From Thermoproteota archaeon (GTDB lineage: Archaea > Korarchaeota > Korarchaeia > Korarchaeales > Korarchaeaceae), in NCBI GenBank assembly GCA_027491785.1, contig JAOZGJ010000036.1, positions 1-36,231 of the forward strand: a DNA stretch of 36,231 bases. The letters run 5' to 3'. The notes beneath the pieces are model-generated. The model was given only the letters and a program-made list of their open reading frames with translations, was not told where the DNA came from and ran no database searches. Made by a program: the position numbers and the translations under genes. How positions within the stretch are numbered: position 1 is the first letter of the stretch; each line of letters begins with the position of its first letter. Below, in pieces: positions 1 to 7,810 of this stretch.

Positions 1-34
1 GGAAGGGATCAAATCCGCATGAAGAATGAAAATT

Positions 35-1456
35 TCATGAAGATGGCCACTTCCTCCTGTGCCACTTGGTGAACGCTAGATACAGTAGAACTGCTACTAA
101 AACACCCAACACAAGCGCCCAATATGGCGACGTCGTATTCCTCTGAAGGGGGTGCTCTATAGATATACCGGCAGAAGCTACTTGGAAACCATAGCTCAGG
201 ACGATTACAGAGTAATTCCCCGGATCAACTCCCTTAAACACGATCACCTGACTTGCCTTCGGTTCTAACGTTAGGGAGCTGCGATCCACCTCCTCTCCCC
301 CCTTCCTCAGTAGGACAGCCTCGAAGTTACCGATCACCTCTCCCACATTCGTTATATTCGCCTCTATTATCCCGTTCTCTCCCCTAACAGATAGGGAGAC
401 TGGAATAGGTTTCACAGCGAAGGAAATGGAGTAGACGTTATTCGATTTATCCAAATCAATGGCATCGATTGGGTAGACCAGTGCGGTTAGAGTATGATTC
501 CCAACGCTCATGTCGACCGTTGGTACTGTAAGTTCTACAGTTCTGTCCGTCTTTGGAGGTATGGACTCCAGAATCTGCGAATTGACCACTTCATCGTCAA
601 CCTGCGTGGTAATATTCACTCTTGATGGGGAGAGCCCCCTATTATATATCCTAATTTTTCCCCTCACCGTTTCTCCCCTGAAAGCTCTGCTTGGAATGGA
701 AAGCTCCTCTATCTCCATATCGCATGACGGCTTTACCTCAACGGATATCGATGCTTGGCTGTAAGATTGTCCTTCCTTCGTTATAATAGCCTTTATCTCC
801 TCTAAACCAACGATTTTTGGAGTATATGGGAACTCCGCTAAGGAAATGGACTTAGGAAGCACATACACGCCTTTAGAGCCGACTTCCGTATCATTGATGA
901 AGAGTCTCACCTTGAGGTTCAAAGGCTCATCTGAAGGATTAGGCACATGCACCTTCACATAATACTCCTTTCCCTGAATCATTTCCCTTTCGACCTCCAT
1001 GAACGCATTAACGAAGGGTATTATAGAGAACTTCAGAGCGTAGGAGTTGTCCTCAGGCCTAGGATCTTCGTAATTTCTCGCCTTAATGGAGACCTTGAGG
1101 TCGTGGATGCCCACAGTAAGGTTTGATGTCTTCACCTTAGTCGTAATGGTCGTATAACCTCCTGCCGGTATGGGTATCGAACCTTTGGAGAGGTTACCTA
1201 TATCCCACAGCTCAATTACCTTCAATTTTTCATCTACATAGACCCTAACCTCAACTACTCCGGAGAATAGCCTACGTTCGTGGTTTCTAACGTATATAGA
1301 TAGGTATAGGGGCTCGCCTTGCTGGACCTCCCCGTTTATGGGGAATACCTTGACTGTATCTATTCCTAGGTCCCATTGACTTTGGGACATTACAGGAAGC
1401 ATATTGAGGGACAAAGCTACTAAGAGAATGATTAATCCCTTTCTCCGCACTTTCAT
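35..1456 (-). CDS. secreted, membrane-anchored CARDB-like protein
   Basis: A 473-residue extracytoplasmic protein. It opens with a signal peptide (basic MKVRRKG, then a hydrophobic run to about residue 24) and closes with one membrane helix (about 445-463) followed by a short basic tail, so the bulk should face outside. Between them are three to four beta-rich repeats of roughly 110 residues. Each has the pattern 'V..G....I.v.N.g', then a GxxTI/V segment, then a D..N.Y/V ending (for example DPRPEDNSYALKF and DLDKSNNVYSISF). That is the look of CARDB (cell-adhesion-related, Ig-like) domains. Several N-x-S/T sites fit archaeal glycosylation. There is no enzyme motif. The start is ATG with GAGGAG just upstream. 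The gene stands alone and is divergent from alaX. A role as surface or adhesion protein is inferred from architecture only. Confidence 0.7.
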   Translation of the reverse strand: MKVRRKGLIILLVALSLNMLPVMSQSQWDLGIDTVKVFPINGEVQQGEPLYLSIYVRNHERRLFSGVVEVRVYVDEKLKVIELWDIGNLSKGSIPIPAGGYTTITTKVKTSNLTVGIHDLKVSIKARNYEDPRPEDNSYALKFSIIPFVNAFMEVEREMIQGKEYYVKVHVPNPSDEPLNLKVRLFINDTEVGSKGVYVLPKSISLAEFPYTPKIVGLEEIKAIITKEGQSYSQASISVEVKPSCDMEIEELSIPSRAFRGETVRGKIRIYNRGLSPSRVNITTQVDDEVVNSQILESIPPKTDRTVELTVPTVDMSVGNHTLTALVYPIDAIDLDKSNNVYSISFAVKPIPVSLSVRGENGIIEANITNVGEVIGNFEAVLLRKGGEEVDRSSLTLEPKASQVIVFKGVDPGNYSVIVLSYGFQVASAGISIEHPLQRNTTSPYWALVLGVLVAVLLYLAFTKWHRRKWPSS

Positions 1457-1477
1457 CTCCTCTTACTCTCAAGACTC

Positions 1478-1489
1478 CTTAAATATCTT
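1478..1489 (-). promoter_or_regulatory. TATA element for the CARDB-like gene
   Basis: On the minus strand this reads AAGATATTTAAG, centred about 27 nt before the ATG at 1456. That is the usual archaeal TATA spacing for a transcript with a very short leader. Confidence 0.4.
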
Positions 1490-1568
1490 TTCTCGCTCTT
1501 AGCCTATGCACTTAACTGCAACCAACATGGTTATGTTTATCTCAGCATCACTGTAAACTGGTGGTCAG

Positions 1569-2279
1569 ATGGGTACCGAACTCCTCTATATGGATGACAG
1601 CTACCTCAGGGAATTCGATGCCATAGTCTCAGGTGTAAAACAGGATGAGATTTCTCTCAATAGGACAGCCTTTTATCCGCAAGGAGGCGGACTTCCCAGC
1701 GATACTGGAATCATTAGGAAAGGTAATGAGGAGTACAAGGTAGTTGATGTTAGGAAAGAGGGTGGCACGGTCTGGCACAAGGTTCCAGGGCACTCTCTCA
1801 CGGAGGGAGATGAGATCAGGGGAATAATAGAATGGGATAGGAGGTACAGGGTCATGAGGATGCACACGGCACTTCATGCCCTTATAGCCATAATGAATGA
1901 GAAATATGGCGTTCTCGTTACCGGAAATAAGATCTCTCCGGAGAGAAGTAGGGTAGACGTTAACTTGGAGAAGCCCAATAAGGAACTAGTCAGGGAGGCC
2001 ATAGAGGAGACGAATCGAATATTGTCCAAGGGACTTCCCGTAAAGATATACCACCTCCCAAGGGAAGAGGCCATGAAGATTCCGGGCATAGTGAAGCTAG
2101 CTAATGCCCTGCCCCCAAGCGTAGATAGGTTGAGGATAGTTGAAATAGAAGGAGTCGATATACAGGCAGATGGAGGGCCGCATGTTGCTAACACGAAGGA
2201 AGTCGGGAAAATAATATTCCTAAAGCTGGAGAATAAAGGAAGAAATAACAGGAGAATTCACTTCACTCTCGAACCATGA
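1569..2279 (+). CDS. alaX: alanyl-tRNA editing protein AlaX (AlaX-M type)
   Basis: Free-standing editing enzyme of the AlaRS/ThrRS second-additional-domain family, which deacylates Ser- or Gly-tRNA(Ala) in trans in the cytosol. At 236 aa it matches the medium AlaX class: an N-terminal beta-barrel domain with the motif FYPQGGG (residues 35-41) and the editing core. The zinc-site motif HxxxH is H99-TAL-H103, and the second metal motif near residue 200 reads QADGGPHV. In AlaRS and many AlaX proteins the latter is C-GG-x-H, so here an Asp stands where a Cys is often found and the His is kept. There is no C-terminal oligomerisation domain, so this is not AlaX-L. The ATG is preceded by GGTGGTC (1560-1566), which supports this start. 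Confidence 0.88.
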   Translation: MGTELLYMDDSYLREFDAIVSGVKQDEISLNRTAFYPQGGGLPSDTGIIRKGNEEYKVVDVRKEGGTVWHKVPGHSLTEGDEIRGIIEWDRRYRVMRMHTALHALIAIMNEKYGVLVTGNKISPERSRVDVNLEKPNKELVREAIEETNRILSKGLPVKIYHLPREEAMKIPGIVKLANALPPSVDRLRIVEIEGVDIQADGGPHVANTKEVGKIIFLKLENKGRNNRRIHFTLEP

Positions 2280-2331
2280 TAACGACAAAAGCATCAAAAC
2301 ACTTATCGCTGGGGAAGGTTGAGCCCCTCCC

Positions 2332-3255
2332 ATGAAACTGTTGGATAAAATATTATCCCTCGTGAGGGGAAGAAGGGCTCCTGAAGTCGACCTCGAAAAG
2401 GTTATGGAGAAATCTCTAAAGGGAAAAAGCCTCAGTTTTGAGGAGACAATGGCCTTCCTTAACCCCTTAGAGGGAAGATTATCTAAAGAACCTCAACTGG
2501 TTAAGGTAGATGGCAAGGTAGTATTTGTTGGCGATACCCATGGAGATTTTGAGTCATCTAAGCAAGTATTTGAGAAATTTCCAACAGAGGAGTACACGAT
2601 CATATTCCTAGGAGACTACGTCGATAGAGGGAAGCAACAACTTGAAAATGTGAACTTCCTACTGGCCAAGTACCTCCAATCCAAGGGCAAAGTCATCCTC
2701 CTCAGAGGGAACCACGAGTCTCCCGTTGTGAACATCAACTATGGTTTCATGGACCTACTTTATCATACATTTAGCTCAGAGTGGCCCTTCCTATTCATAA
2801 GGTACAATGAGGTATTCGCTAACCTTCCATATGCTGCTAAAGTAGGGAGATTGCTTGCGGTGCATGGAGGCATTGCTGAGGGACTTGAGGATTTAAAGCA
2901 GATAGAGGACCTTCCGAAGAAAGATATGATTCCCAGCAATAAGATAGCGTTTCAGATCCTATGGAACGATCCATCAGATAGGGTTGAGGAGTTCGATGAT
3001 AACGTCAGCAGAGGAGGGGATACTAGATATTATGGTAGGAAGGCCTTAGAGAGATTTCTTCGTAGGAATAAATTAGGGGGGTTGGTGAGGGCCCATGAGG
3101 CGTATCCCGAGGGATTCGCTTGGCTCTTTAAGGGCAGGACTGGCATAGAAGGCATGGATCATATACTCTTATCTATATTCACCTGCAGGTATTATGGAAT
3201 ACCTCCCACAGTGGCGGTATTCGATGGTAGCAGGATGGAGGTCATGAGGCTATGA
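2332..3255 (+). CDS. PPP-family serine/threonine protein phosphatase
   Basis: Metal-dependent phosphoprotein phosphatase of the PP1/PP2A type, 307 aa, cytosolic, with no membrane segment. All the family motifs are present in order: GDTHG (67-71), GDYVDRG (94-100), RGNHE (125-129), a later HGG and a final RAHE. The metal ligands and catalytic His therefore appear intact. The first 55 residues form a helical leader before the catalytic fold. The gene begins a tightly packed plus-strand set: its stop overlaps the start of the thioredoxin-like gene by 4 nt (ATGA), and that gene overlaps the CPBP protease in the same way. Translational coupling is therefore likely. Substrates are unknown, and no kinase lies nearby. 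Confidence 0.9.
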   Translation: MKLLDKILSLVRGRRAPEVDLEKVMEKSLKGKSLSFEETMAFLNPLEGRLSKEPQLVKVDGKVVFVGDTHGDFESSKQVFEKFPTEEYTIIFLGDYVDRGKQQLENVNFLLAKYLQSKGKVILLRGNHESPVVNINYGFMDLLYHTFSSEWPFLFIRYNEVFANLPYAAKVGRLLAVHGGIAEGLEDLKQIEDLPKKDMIPSNKIAFQILWNDPSDRVEEFDDNVSRGGDTRYYGRKALERFLRRNKLGGLVRAHEAYPEGFAWLFKGRTGIEGMDHILLSIFTCRYYGIPPTVAVFDGSRMEVMRL

Positions 3256-4001
3256 GCGAGAAATATGCAGCTTTCTTACTCCTATTCATCCTCTTACCAC
3301 TGAATGCAGCCTTAGCTCTCCCCAAGAAAGGAACGGAGGCTCCAAATTTCCTAGTACCGACCTATGGAGGAGGCTCTGCTTCCCTCTCTAGACTGAAGGG
3401 CAAGGTTGTTGTACTGATGTTCGCAGCTGAATGGTGTCCTCACTGCAGGAGGGAGATTCCAGCGCTTTCATCTGCTTGGAAGGATATGGGGTTAGAGACA
3501 GATGACGTTATTGGGATTGTTATGATGGTATCGAGCCATGAGGATAAAGCAGTTAATTTCTTTAAGGTGGCCAATCCTCCATCGAACTGGAAGCTTGTGA
3601 CAGATGCTAATTACGTGGCTGAAAAGTACGGGGTCAGCGGGGTTCCTACTACAATAATTATCGATAAAAATGGGACTGTGGCCGATGTACAGGTAGGAGA
3701 AGTACCTCCAAGTAGCGTTCTGAGAACAGTAGCTCTTCTCGCAGGTATCTCACCTCCTAAGGTTAATAATACCCAAACAAAGCTGACTAGCACTTATACT
3801 GCTTCATCTGCATCAGCATCTGCACCTGAAACTTCTACCTCTAAGGAGCAGAGCAATAAGGTGAGGGTAAGCCTAGGAGTCGTAATACTAATAGTCCTAG
3901 CCATAGTCGTCCTTCTGGTATTCGGCTTATGGTACTTCAAAACATTGAAGGAACACGAAGCTAAAAAAGCGAAGAAAAAGAAGCATAAGAAAGGCAAATG
4001 A
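3252..4001 (+). CDS. membrane-anchored TlpA/ResA-like thioredoxin
   Basis: Extracytoplasmic thiol-disulfide oxidoreductase, 249 aa. An N-terminal signal or anchor (about 5-23) is followed by an AhpC-TSA/redoxin-type thioredoxin fold with the active site W61-C62-PH-C65. The cis-proline loop is visible as GVSGVPTTIIID, near residue 135. After the fold comes a Ser/Thr/Ala-rich linker (about 177-200), a second hydrophobic helix (about 205-227), and a cytoplasmic tail made almost wholly of Lys. The domain is thus held outside the membrane by its C-terminal anchor. It is coupled by ATGA overlaps to the phosphatase upstream and the protease downstream. It probably reduces or forms disulfides in exported proteins; the partner is unknown. 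Confidence 0.85.
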   Translation: MSEKYAAFLLLFILLPLNAALALPKKGTEAPNFLVPTYGGGSASLSRLKGKVVVLMFAAEWCPHCRREIPALSSAWKDMGLETDDVIGIVMMVSSHEDKAVNFFKVANPPSNWKLVTDANYVAEKYGVSGVPTTIIIDKNGTVADVQVGEVPPSSVLRTVALLAGISPPKVNNTQTKLTSTYTASSASASAPETSTSKEQSNKVRVSLGVVILIVLAIVVLLVFGLWYFKTLKEHEAKKAKKKKHKKGK

Positions 4002-4702
4002 GAGGGCTTGATCCTGAATATGATACCAAAGTCATAAGCTACATGCTAGTTATGACATTCATAGTTGCAATAATCCCCGTATTTTATCTAAGGGCCCTAG
4101 TTTCGATAGCGGCTCTCTTCATAATAATAAGGCTAGAGAGGATACATGTCAAGCTGGGAAGCTTGCTTGATATAACAAAGGCTTCTCTTCTTGCTTTTGT
4201 AATGACGCTTCCCTTCCTCCTAATATCGGATGTGAGATTATCCGGAGGCATACCCTTAGGTGACCTATTTGACATAACATTATTCCAAATCTCCGTCTCT
4301 ACATGGGAGGAAGTGGTCTACAGGGGACCTTTGCACGAGCTAACTCTAGTATCCCTATCGTCTTCCTCCCTTCTATTCTCTCTAATACACGCGTTCAATC
4401 CTGGATACAACGCGATGGCCTTCCTAGGTATATTCATAGCCGGCTTAGCTCTCGGCATTATAAGATACTTCTGGGGACTTCTATCGACGATCTCCTTCCA
4501 CTTGACATGGAATATAGCTATCGGTCATATATGGGGATTCACTCTAAGCGGCATAAAGGAAGAGAGTATATTTATATCAATACCACACGCACCTTCCCTT
4601 CTCTCTGGCGGGTACTTTGGTCCTGAAGCTTCTATAATATCGTTTCTAGAGTTCCTCCTCATCTTCTTATTCGCCTTTCATGTAGATAGTAAAACCGGTT
4701 AG
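3998..4702 (+). CDS. CPBP-family intramembrane metalloprotease
   Basis: Polytopic membrane protein of 234 aa with the CPBP (CAAX protease / bacteriocin-processing, Abi) signature. Motif 1 is E104-E105-VVY-R109 (EExxxR), motif 2 is H131 within HAFNP, and motif 3 is H168 within FHLTWN. These supply the Glu and His ligands of the buried metal. About six to seven hydrophobic helices are visible. The ATG overlaps the previous stop in ATGA, so the gene is co-translated with the thioredoxin and phosphatase. Archaeal members are mostly uncharacterised. Known relatives cleave prenylated proteins or membrane peptides, but the substrate here cannot be read from sequence. Confidence 0.82.
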   Translation: MRGLDPEYDTKVISYMLVMTFIVAIIPVFYLRALVSIAALFIIIRLERIHVKLGSLLDITKASLLAFVMTLPFLLISDVRLSGGIPLGDLFDITLFQISVSTWEEVVYRGPLHELTLVSLSSSSLLFSLIHAFNPGYNAMAFLGIFIAGLALGIIRYFWGLLSTISFHLTWNIAIGHIWGFTLSGIKEESIFISIPHAPSLLSGGYFGPEASIISFLEFLLIFLFAFHVDSKTG

Positions 4703-4732
4703 TTTAAGGGCTACCTCCTTCCCTTTTCCTTT

Positions 4733-5575
4733 ATGTGGTTCGATCCCATATCCCTGCTATGGTGGCTATTCATCTTTTACTTGCTTATGGCGCCTCAGTT
4801 CCAGCATTGGTCCATCCAATCGGCTAGGAGGAAGGTAATGGCCTTAATTGCTAGGAAAAGGAAAAGCAGTGTCATTACTTTAATCCATAGGGAAGAGTCC
4901 ATAGGACTCTTTGGGATTCCCTTCTATAGGTACATAAACATAGATGATTCAGAGAGCGTGCTGAGGGCAATAAGGGCTACTCCCTCCGATACTCCTATAG
5001 ACCTGATAGTACACACCCCAGGTGGACTAGTATTGGCAGCGACTCAAATAGCTAGGGCTATTAAGAAGCATCCTGCTAAGACAACCGTGATAGTTCCCCA
5101 CTATGCAATGAGCGGTGGAACCCTGATAGCTTTAGCAGCGGACGAGATAATAATGGATGAAAACGCTGTACTAGGCCCGGTAGATCCTCAATTAGGTCAG
5201 TATCCAGCTCCTTCCCTAGTGAGGGTTGTCGATAAAAAAGGGCTCGATAAGGTAGATGATCAAACACTTATACTCGCTGACGTAGCTGAGAAAGCAATAA
5301 AACAAGTCAGGGAACTAGTAGCTTGGCTCTTGGAGGACAAGTTAGGGAGGGAAAAGGCAGAAAAAGTCGCTGAGATGCTTACAGAGGGAAGATGGACGCA
5401 CGATTATCCAATAACGGTTGAGGCAGCTAAGGAGCTCGGTCTACCTGTCTCCACCGATGTACCACCCGAAGTATACCAGCTCATGGACTTATTCCCACAA
5501 CCACTGAAGACCAGAACCCAGAGCGTTGAGTTCTTCCCGGCAGTTCCTCGAGGTGAAAAAGGTGGTTCTAAATGA
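4733..5575 (+). CDS. SDH-type membrane-bound serine protease (ClpP/SppA fold)
   Basis: Member of the archaeal SDH_protease family (Pfam PF01972, formerly DUF114), 280 aa. An N-terminal membrane helix (about 4-20) anchors a cytosolic ClpP/crotonase-fold domain. Visible elements are HTPGG (94-98), which forms the oxyanion region, and YAMSGGT with the probable nucleophile S127. After this comes the conserved stretch AADEI..D..A.LGPVDPQLG. Family members are membrane-bound ClpP-like peptidases, often near stomatin-like proteins, but no stomatin gene lies next door here. It follows the phosphatase/thioredoxin/CPBP set after 30 nt and could share its transcript. The start codon is the only ATG before the membrane helix. 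Confidence 0.85.
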   Translation: MWFDPISLLWWLFIFYLLMAPQFQHWSIQSARRKVMALIARKRKSSVITLIHREESIGLFGIPFYRYINIDDSESVLRAIRATPSDTPIDLIVHTPGGLVLAATQIARAIKKHPAKTTVIVPHYAMSGGTLIALAADEIIMDENAVLGPVDPQLGQYPAPSLVRVVDKKGLDKVDDQTLILADVAEKAIKQVRELVAWLLEDKLGREKAEKVAEMLTEGRWTHDYPITVEAAKELGLPVSTDVPPEVYQLMDLFPQPLKTRTQSVEFFPAVPRGEKGGSK

Positions 5576-5597
5576 TAACATCTACTACAATACAATA

Positions 5598-5608
5598 GTT
5601 ATTTTTAT
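5598..5608 (+). promoter_or_regulatory. possible TATA element before the MIP18-family gene
   Basis: The AT-rich stretch GTTATTTTTAT sits about 40 nt before the ATG at 5644. The spacing allows a start of transcription near 5630, which would leave a short leader containing GGTG. The match to a TATA box is only moderate. Confidence 0.25.
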
Positions 5609-5643
5609 TCGTCACAACTTGAATTTAGTGGTCGGTGTATGCG

Positions 5644-6066
5644 ATGGATCCAGATGAGATAAAATCCAAAGTCCTGTATGCCCTCAGGTTCGTTACAGAT
5701 CCTGAGATTCCAATAAATGTAGTAGATCTGGGCCTTATAAGGAAGCTAGAGGTTAAGGACTCTAAGGTTTACATGAAAGTCGTAATGACTGCCCCTGGTT
5801 GTCCTTATTCGGCCATGATAGTGCAGCAAGTGGAGGAGAGCATTAAAGCTGCGATACCAGAGCTAGAGGAAGTTAAAGTGGAACTTGAAGAATTTCCACC
5901 TTGGACTCCCTTTGAAATGACTGAGCAAGGGAGAGAGCAGTTTAAGAAACTATTCGGCTATGATCTGGTTGAGAGCTTTCTCAAGAGATATGGTAGTGTC
6001 GAGAACTACTACGAGTTGGTTAAGAGGTACTATGGGATAGAGGAAGGGGAGTCATCGAAGAATTAA
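5644..6066 (+). CDS. MIP18/SufT-like (DUF59) iron-sulfur assembly protein
   Basis: Small cytosolic protein (140 aa from the ATG chosen here) with a DUF59 domain in its first 85 residues. The hallmark DPEIPINVVDLGLI and the motif TAPGCPYS with its conserved Cys are both present. DUF59 proteins (SufT, MIP18/Cia2, PaaD) act in Fe-S cluster insertion or scaffold maturation. The C-terminal 55 residues are Tyr/Glu/Lys-rich and helical, beyond the minimal domain. The reading frame also has a GTG three codons upstream (5635). The ATG at 5644 is preferred because GGTG lies 6 nt before it. The gene is monocistronic by spacing. Confidence 0.8.
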   Translation: MDPDEIKSKVLYALRFVTDPEIPINVVDLGLIRKLEVKDSKVYMKVVMTAPGCPYSAMIVQQVEESIKAAIPELEEVKVELEEFPPWTPFEMTEQGREQFKKLFGYDLVESFLKRYGSVENYYELVKRYYGIEEGESSKN

Positions 6067-6171
6067 GTGAGATAAAAACAATTAAAAAGGATAAAATAGA
6101 TCCTGAAACTCATACTGCTCATTATTTTTAGTTGACTTAAGAGATCGATGAGCTGTAACATTCAAGCTAAT

Positions 6172-6184
6172 GGAAGGGCCTTCC
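6172..6184. repeat. 13-bp perfect palindrome GGAAGG-G-CCTTCC
   Basis: GGAAGGGCCTTCC lies in the 242-nt intergenic stretch between the MIP18-family gene and the lysine dehydrogenase. It has no T-run after it, so it is more like a protein-binding dyad than a terminator. The rest of the stretch is AT-rich and holds three ATTTCAT copies (near 6200, 6231 and 6252). Confidence 0.3.
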
Positions 6185-6291
6185 GGTATCGGACGTGAGT
6201 ATTTCATTCTTTATTATCAAATGCATGTAATTTCATTCAAGAATTAGATGATTTCATGCAATCTGATTTTTAAGTAATACCTTCCAACTAA

Positions 6292-6307
6292 GGAGGGGGT
6301 GTCCTCC
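6292..6307 (+). promoter_or_regulatory. hairpin sequestering the Shine-Dalgarno of the lysine dehydrogenase gene
   Basis: GGAGG (6292-6296), a 6-nt loop and CCTCC (6303-6307) form a perfect 5-bp stem. The 5' arm is also the only Shine-Dalgarno for the gene, and the 3' arm ends just before the putative ATT start at 6309. A TATA-like TTTTTAAGT lies about 30 nt upstream (near 6266-6276). The pairing is visible in sequence; a regulatory effect is inferred. Confidence 0.4.
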
Positions 6308-6308
6308 C

Positions 6309-7472
6309 ATTAGAGCAGCAGTTTTGGGTGCCGGACCTGTTGGTAAAGCAGTGGCATTCGATCTCTATGAGAGGGTTACAGGATCAGATCTAGTTATCCT
6401 AGATAGATGTCATGAATGCCTCAAAGAGGTAACAGGGTTAGTCAGCAAGGCTGAAGTGAAGCGCGTGGATCTGAGAGATGATGAGGATATATATAGAGTG
6501 ATTAAAGACGTGGATGTGGCTGTAAATGCTCTCCCAGGCAAGTTCGGGAGATATTCGTGGCTTTCTGCAATAAGAGCAGGCGTAGATCTGGTGGATATCT
6601 CCTACTCACCGGACGATCCTACCCAGTACCATGTGCAGGCAAATGACGCGGGAGTCACCATAGTACCCGATGCTGGGGTCGCACCTGGGCTGAGCAACAT
6701 GATGGCTGGCAGGGCATATGCTCAACTGGAGGAAGTGAAAGAGCTCAAGATATATGTAGGAGGTATCCCAGAGACACCAGTACCTCCCCTCGGTTACTTA
6801 GTGACTTGGAGTCCGGAAGATCTGATTGAGGAATACGTTAGGCCAGCAAGGGTCATCAATGATGGGAAAATAGTGGAGAAGCCCGCTGTTAGTGAAGTTG
6901 AGAAGATGTTAATACCGGAGGTTGGCGAGCTAGAGGCTTTCTTAACGGATGGGCTCAGAACTATGCTAAAGACGCTTAAAGGTGTGGATTTAATGGAGGA
7001 AAAAACACTTAGATGGCCTGGTCATGCTGAGAAGATAGAGCTCCTCAAAACCCTAGGATACTTGGATAAAAATACCCTCAGCCTGAACGGATCGAGCGTA
7101 TCTCCCGCTGATGTGACAGCCAAACTGTTTAGAGAGAGATTGAAAGGAGATAGCAAGGACATGGTGGTCCTCAAAGTAATTGCTAAAGGAAGGTCCAGCC
7201 TAGACAATGTGGAGATAGAGTATGTAATGGTAGATAGATACGATGAATCCACGGGTTTCAGCGCGGTGGCTAGGACCACTGCCTTCGTGGCTTCAGGTAT
7301 ATTGAAGCTCATAACGGAAGGAGCTATCCCAGGCCCTGGAGTCATACCACCTGAAATTATAGGGATGGATGAAAGCCTGTTCTCATCCATTGCCGAATGG
7401 CTGTCTTGGAGAGGAATAAAGATAGTGGAGAGGATCACGGAGTCGAGGAGGATCCCCTCGATCCCCTCTTGA
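6309..7472 (+). CDS. L-lysine 6-dehydrogenase-like (saccharopine dehydrogenase family)
   Basis: NAD(P)-dependent oxidoreductase that, in its closest family (bacterial lysine 6-dehydrogenase), oxidatively deaminates the epsilon-amino group of lysine. The N-terminal Rossmann motif is GAGPVG. Further on are NALPG, GVTIVPDAGVAPGL, YVGGIP and RWPGHAEK, which lie in the same order in lysine 6-dehydrogenase. Length (about 387 aa) also fits. The first strand of the fold, residues RAAVL, is encoded upstream of the only in-frame TTG (6324). To include it, translation must begin at ATT (6309), exactly where an ATG would be expected. The 3' end overlaps the convergent thiamine-binding gene by 38 nt. Saccharopine dehydrogenase is the main alternative. 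Confidence 0.75.
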   Translation: MRAAVLGAGPVGKAVAFDLYERVTGSDLVILDRCHECLKEVTGLVSKAEVKRVDLRDDEDIYRVIKDVDVAVNALPGKFGRYSWLSAIRAGVDLVDISYSPDDPTQYHVQANDAGVTIVPDAGVAPGLSNMMAGRAYAQLEEVKELKIYVGGIPETPVPPLGYLVTWSPEDLIEEYVRPARVINDGKIVEKPAVSEVEKMLIPEVGELEAFLTDGLRTMLKTLKGVDLMEEKTLRWPGHAEKIELLKTLGYLDKNTLSLNGSSVSPADVTAKLFRERLKGDSKDMVVLKVIAKGRSSLDNVEIEYVMVDRYDESTGFSAVARTTAFVASGILKLITEGAIPGPGVIPPEIIGMDESLFSSIAEWLSWRGIKIVERITESRRIPSIPS

Positions 7473-7761
7473 TCTTCTCCTCTACAACTCTCACTTTGTA
7501 CTCCATTGTGATGGGCTTATCTCTTCTATCATCTATTTTTATTACGGTAACAACCCTAGGAGCTCCCTTCAGGAAAGGAGACTCATGCATTTCCCTTACA
7601 ACTCTAAATAAATCATCCAAATCCCCTTCTATTATGGTAGAGGTTGGGGTCAGCCTATACTTCAACCCACTTCTCTTCACGATCCTCAGGGCCTCAGCAA
7701 CATAATCGCTCACACTCGCTCCAACTCCCAAAGGTACTACAGTTATCTCAACCATAGGCAT
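7435..7761 (-). CDS. MTH1187/YkoF-family thiamine-binding protein
   Basis: Small protein of 108 aa in the Thiamine_BP family (Pfam PF01910, MTH1187-like), a ferredoxin-like fold that forms tetramers and binds thiamine or its analogues. The pattern is typical: a beta strand VEITVVPLGVG, the D-YVAEAL helix, the strand YRLTPTSTIIEGDLDDL, then the helix V.EMHESPFLKGAPRV and a final strand VTVIKIDDRRD. The ATG at 7761 has GGTGATC 2 nt before it, which fixes the start. The C-terminal basic tail (KIKRGSRGSSSTP) is encoded in the 38-nt overlap with the convergent lysine dehydrogenase gene. No THI-box riboswitch or thiamine gene is seen nearby. Confidence 0.82.
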   Translation of the reverse strand: MPMVEITVVPLGVGASVSDYVAEALRIVKRSGLKYRLTPTSTIIEGDLDDLFRVVREMHESPFLKGAPRVVTVIKIDDRRDKPITMEYKVRVVEEKIKRGSRGSSSTP

Positions 7762-7810
7762 AGGATCACCCAGTTCGAGAATGATAGTAGGTCTGGCATA
7801 AAAATATCCA

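Noticed and set aside
6324-7472. TTG at 6324 as the start of the lysine dehydrogenase-like gene.
   Set aside because: It would cut off the first strand of the nucleotide-binding fold just before GAGPVG; the upstream ATT fits the family N-terminus.
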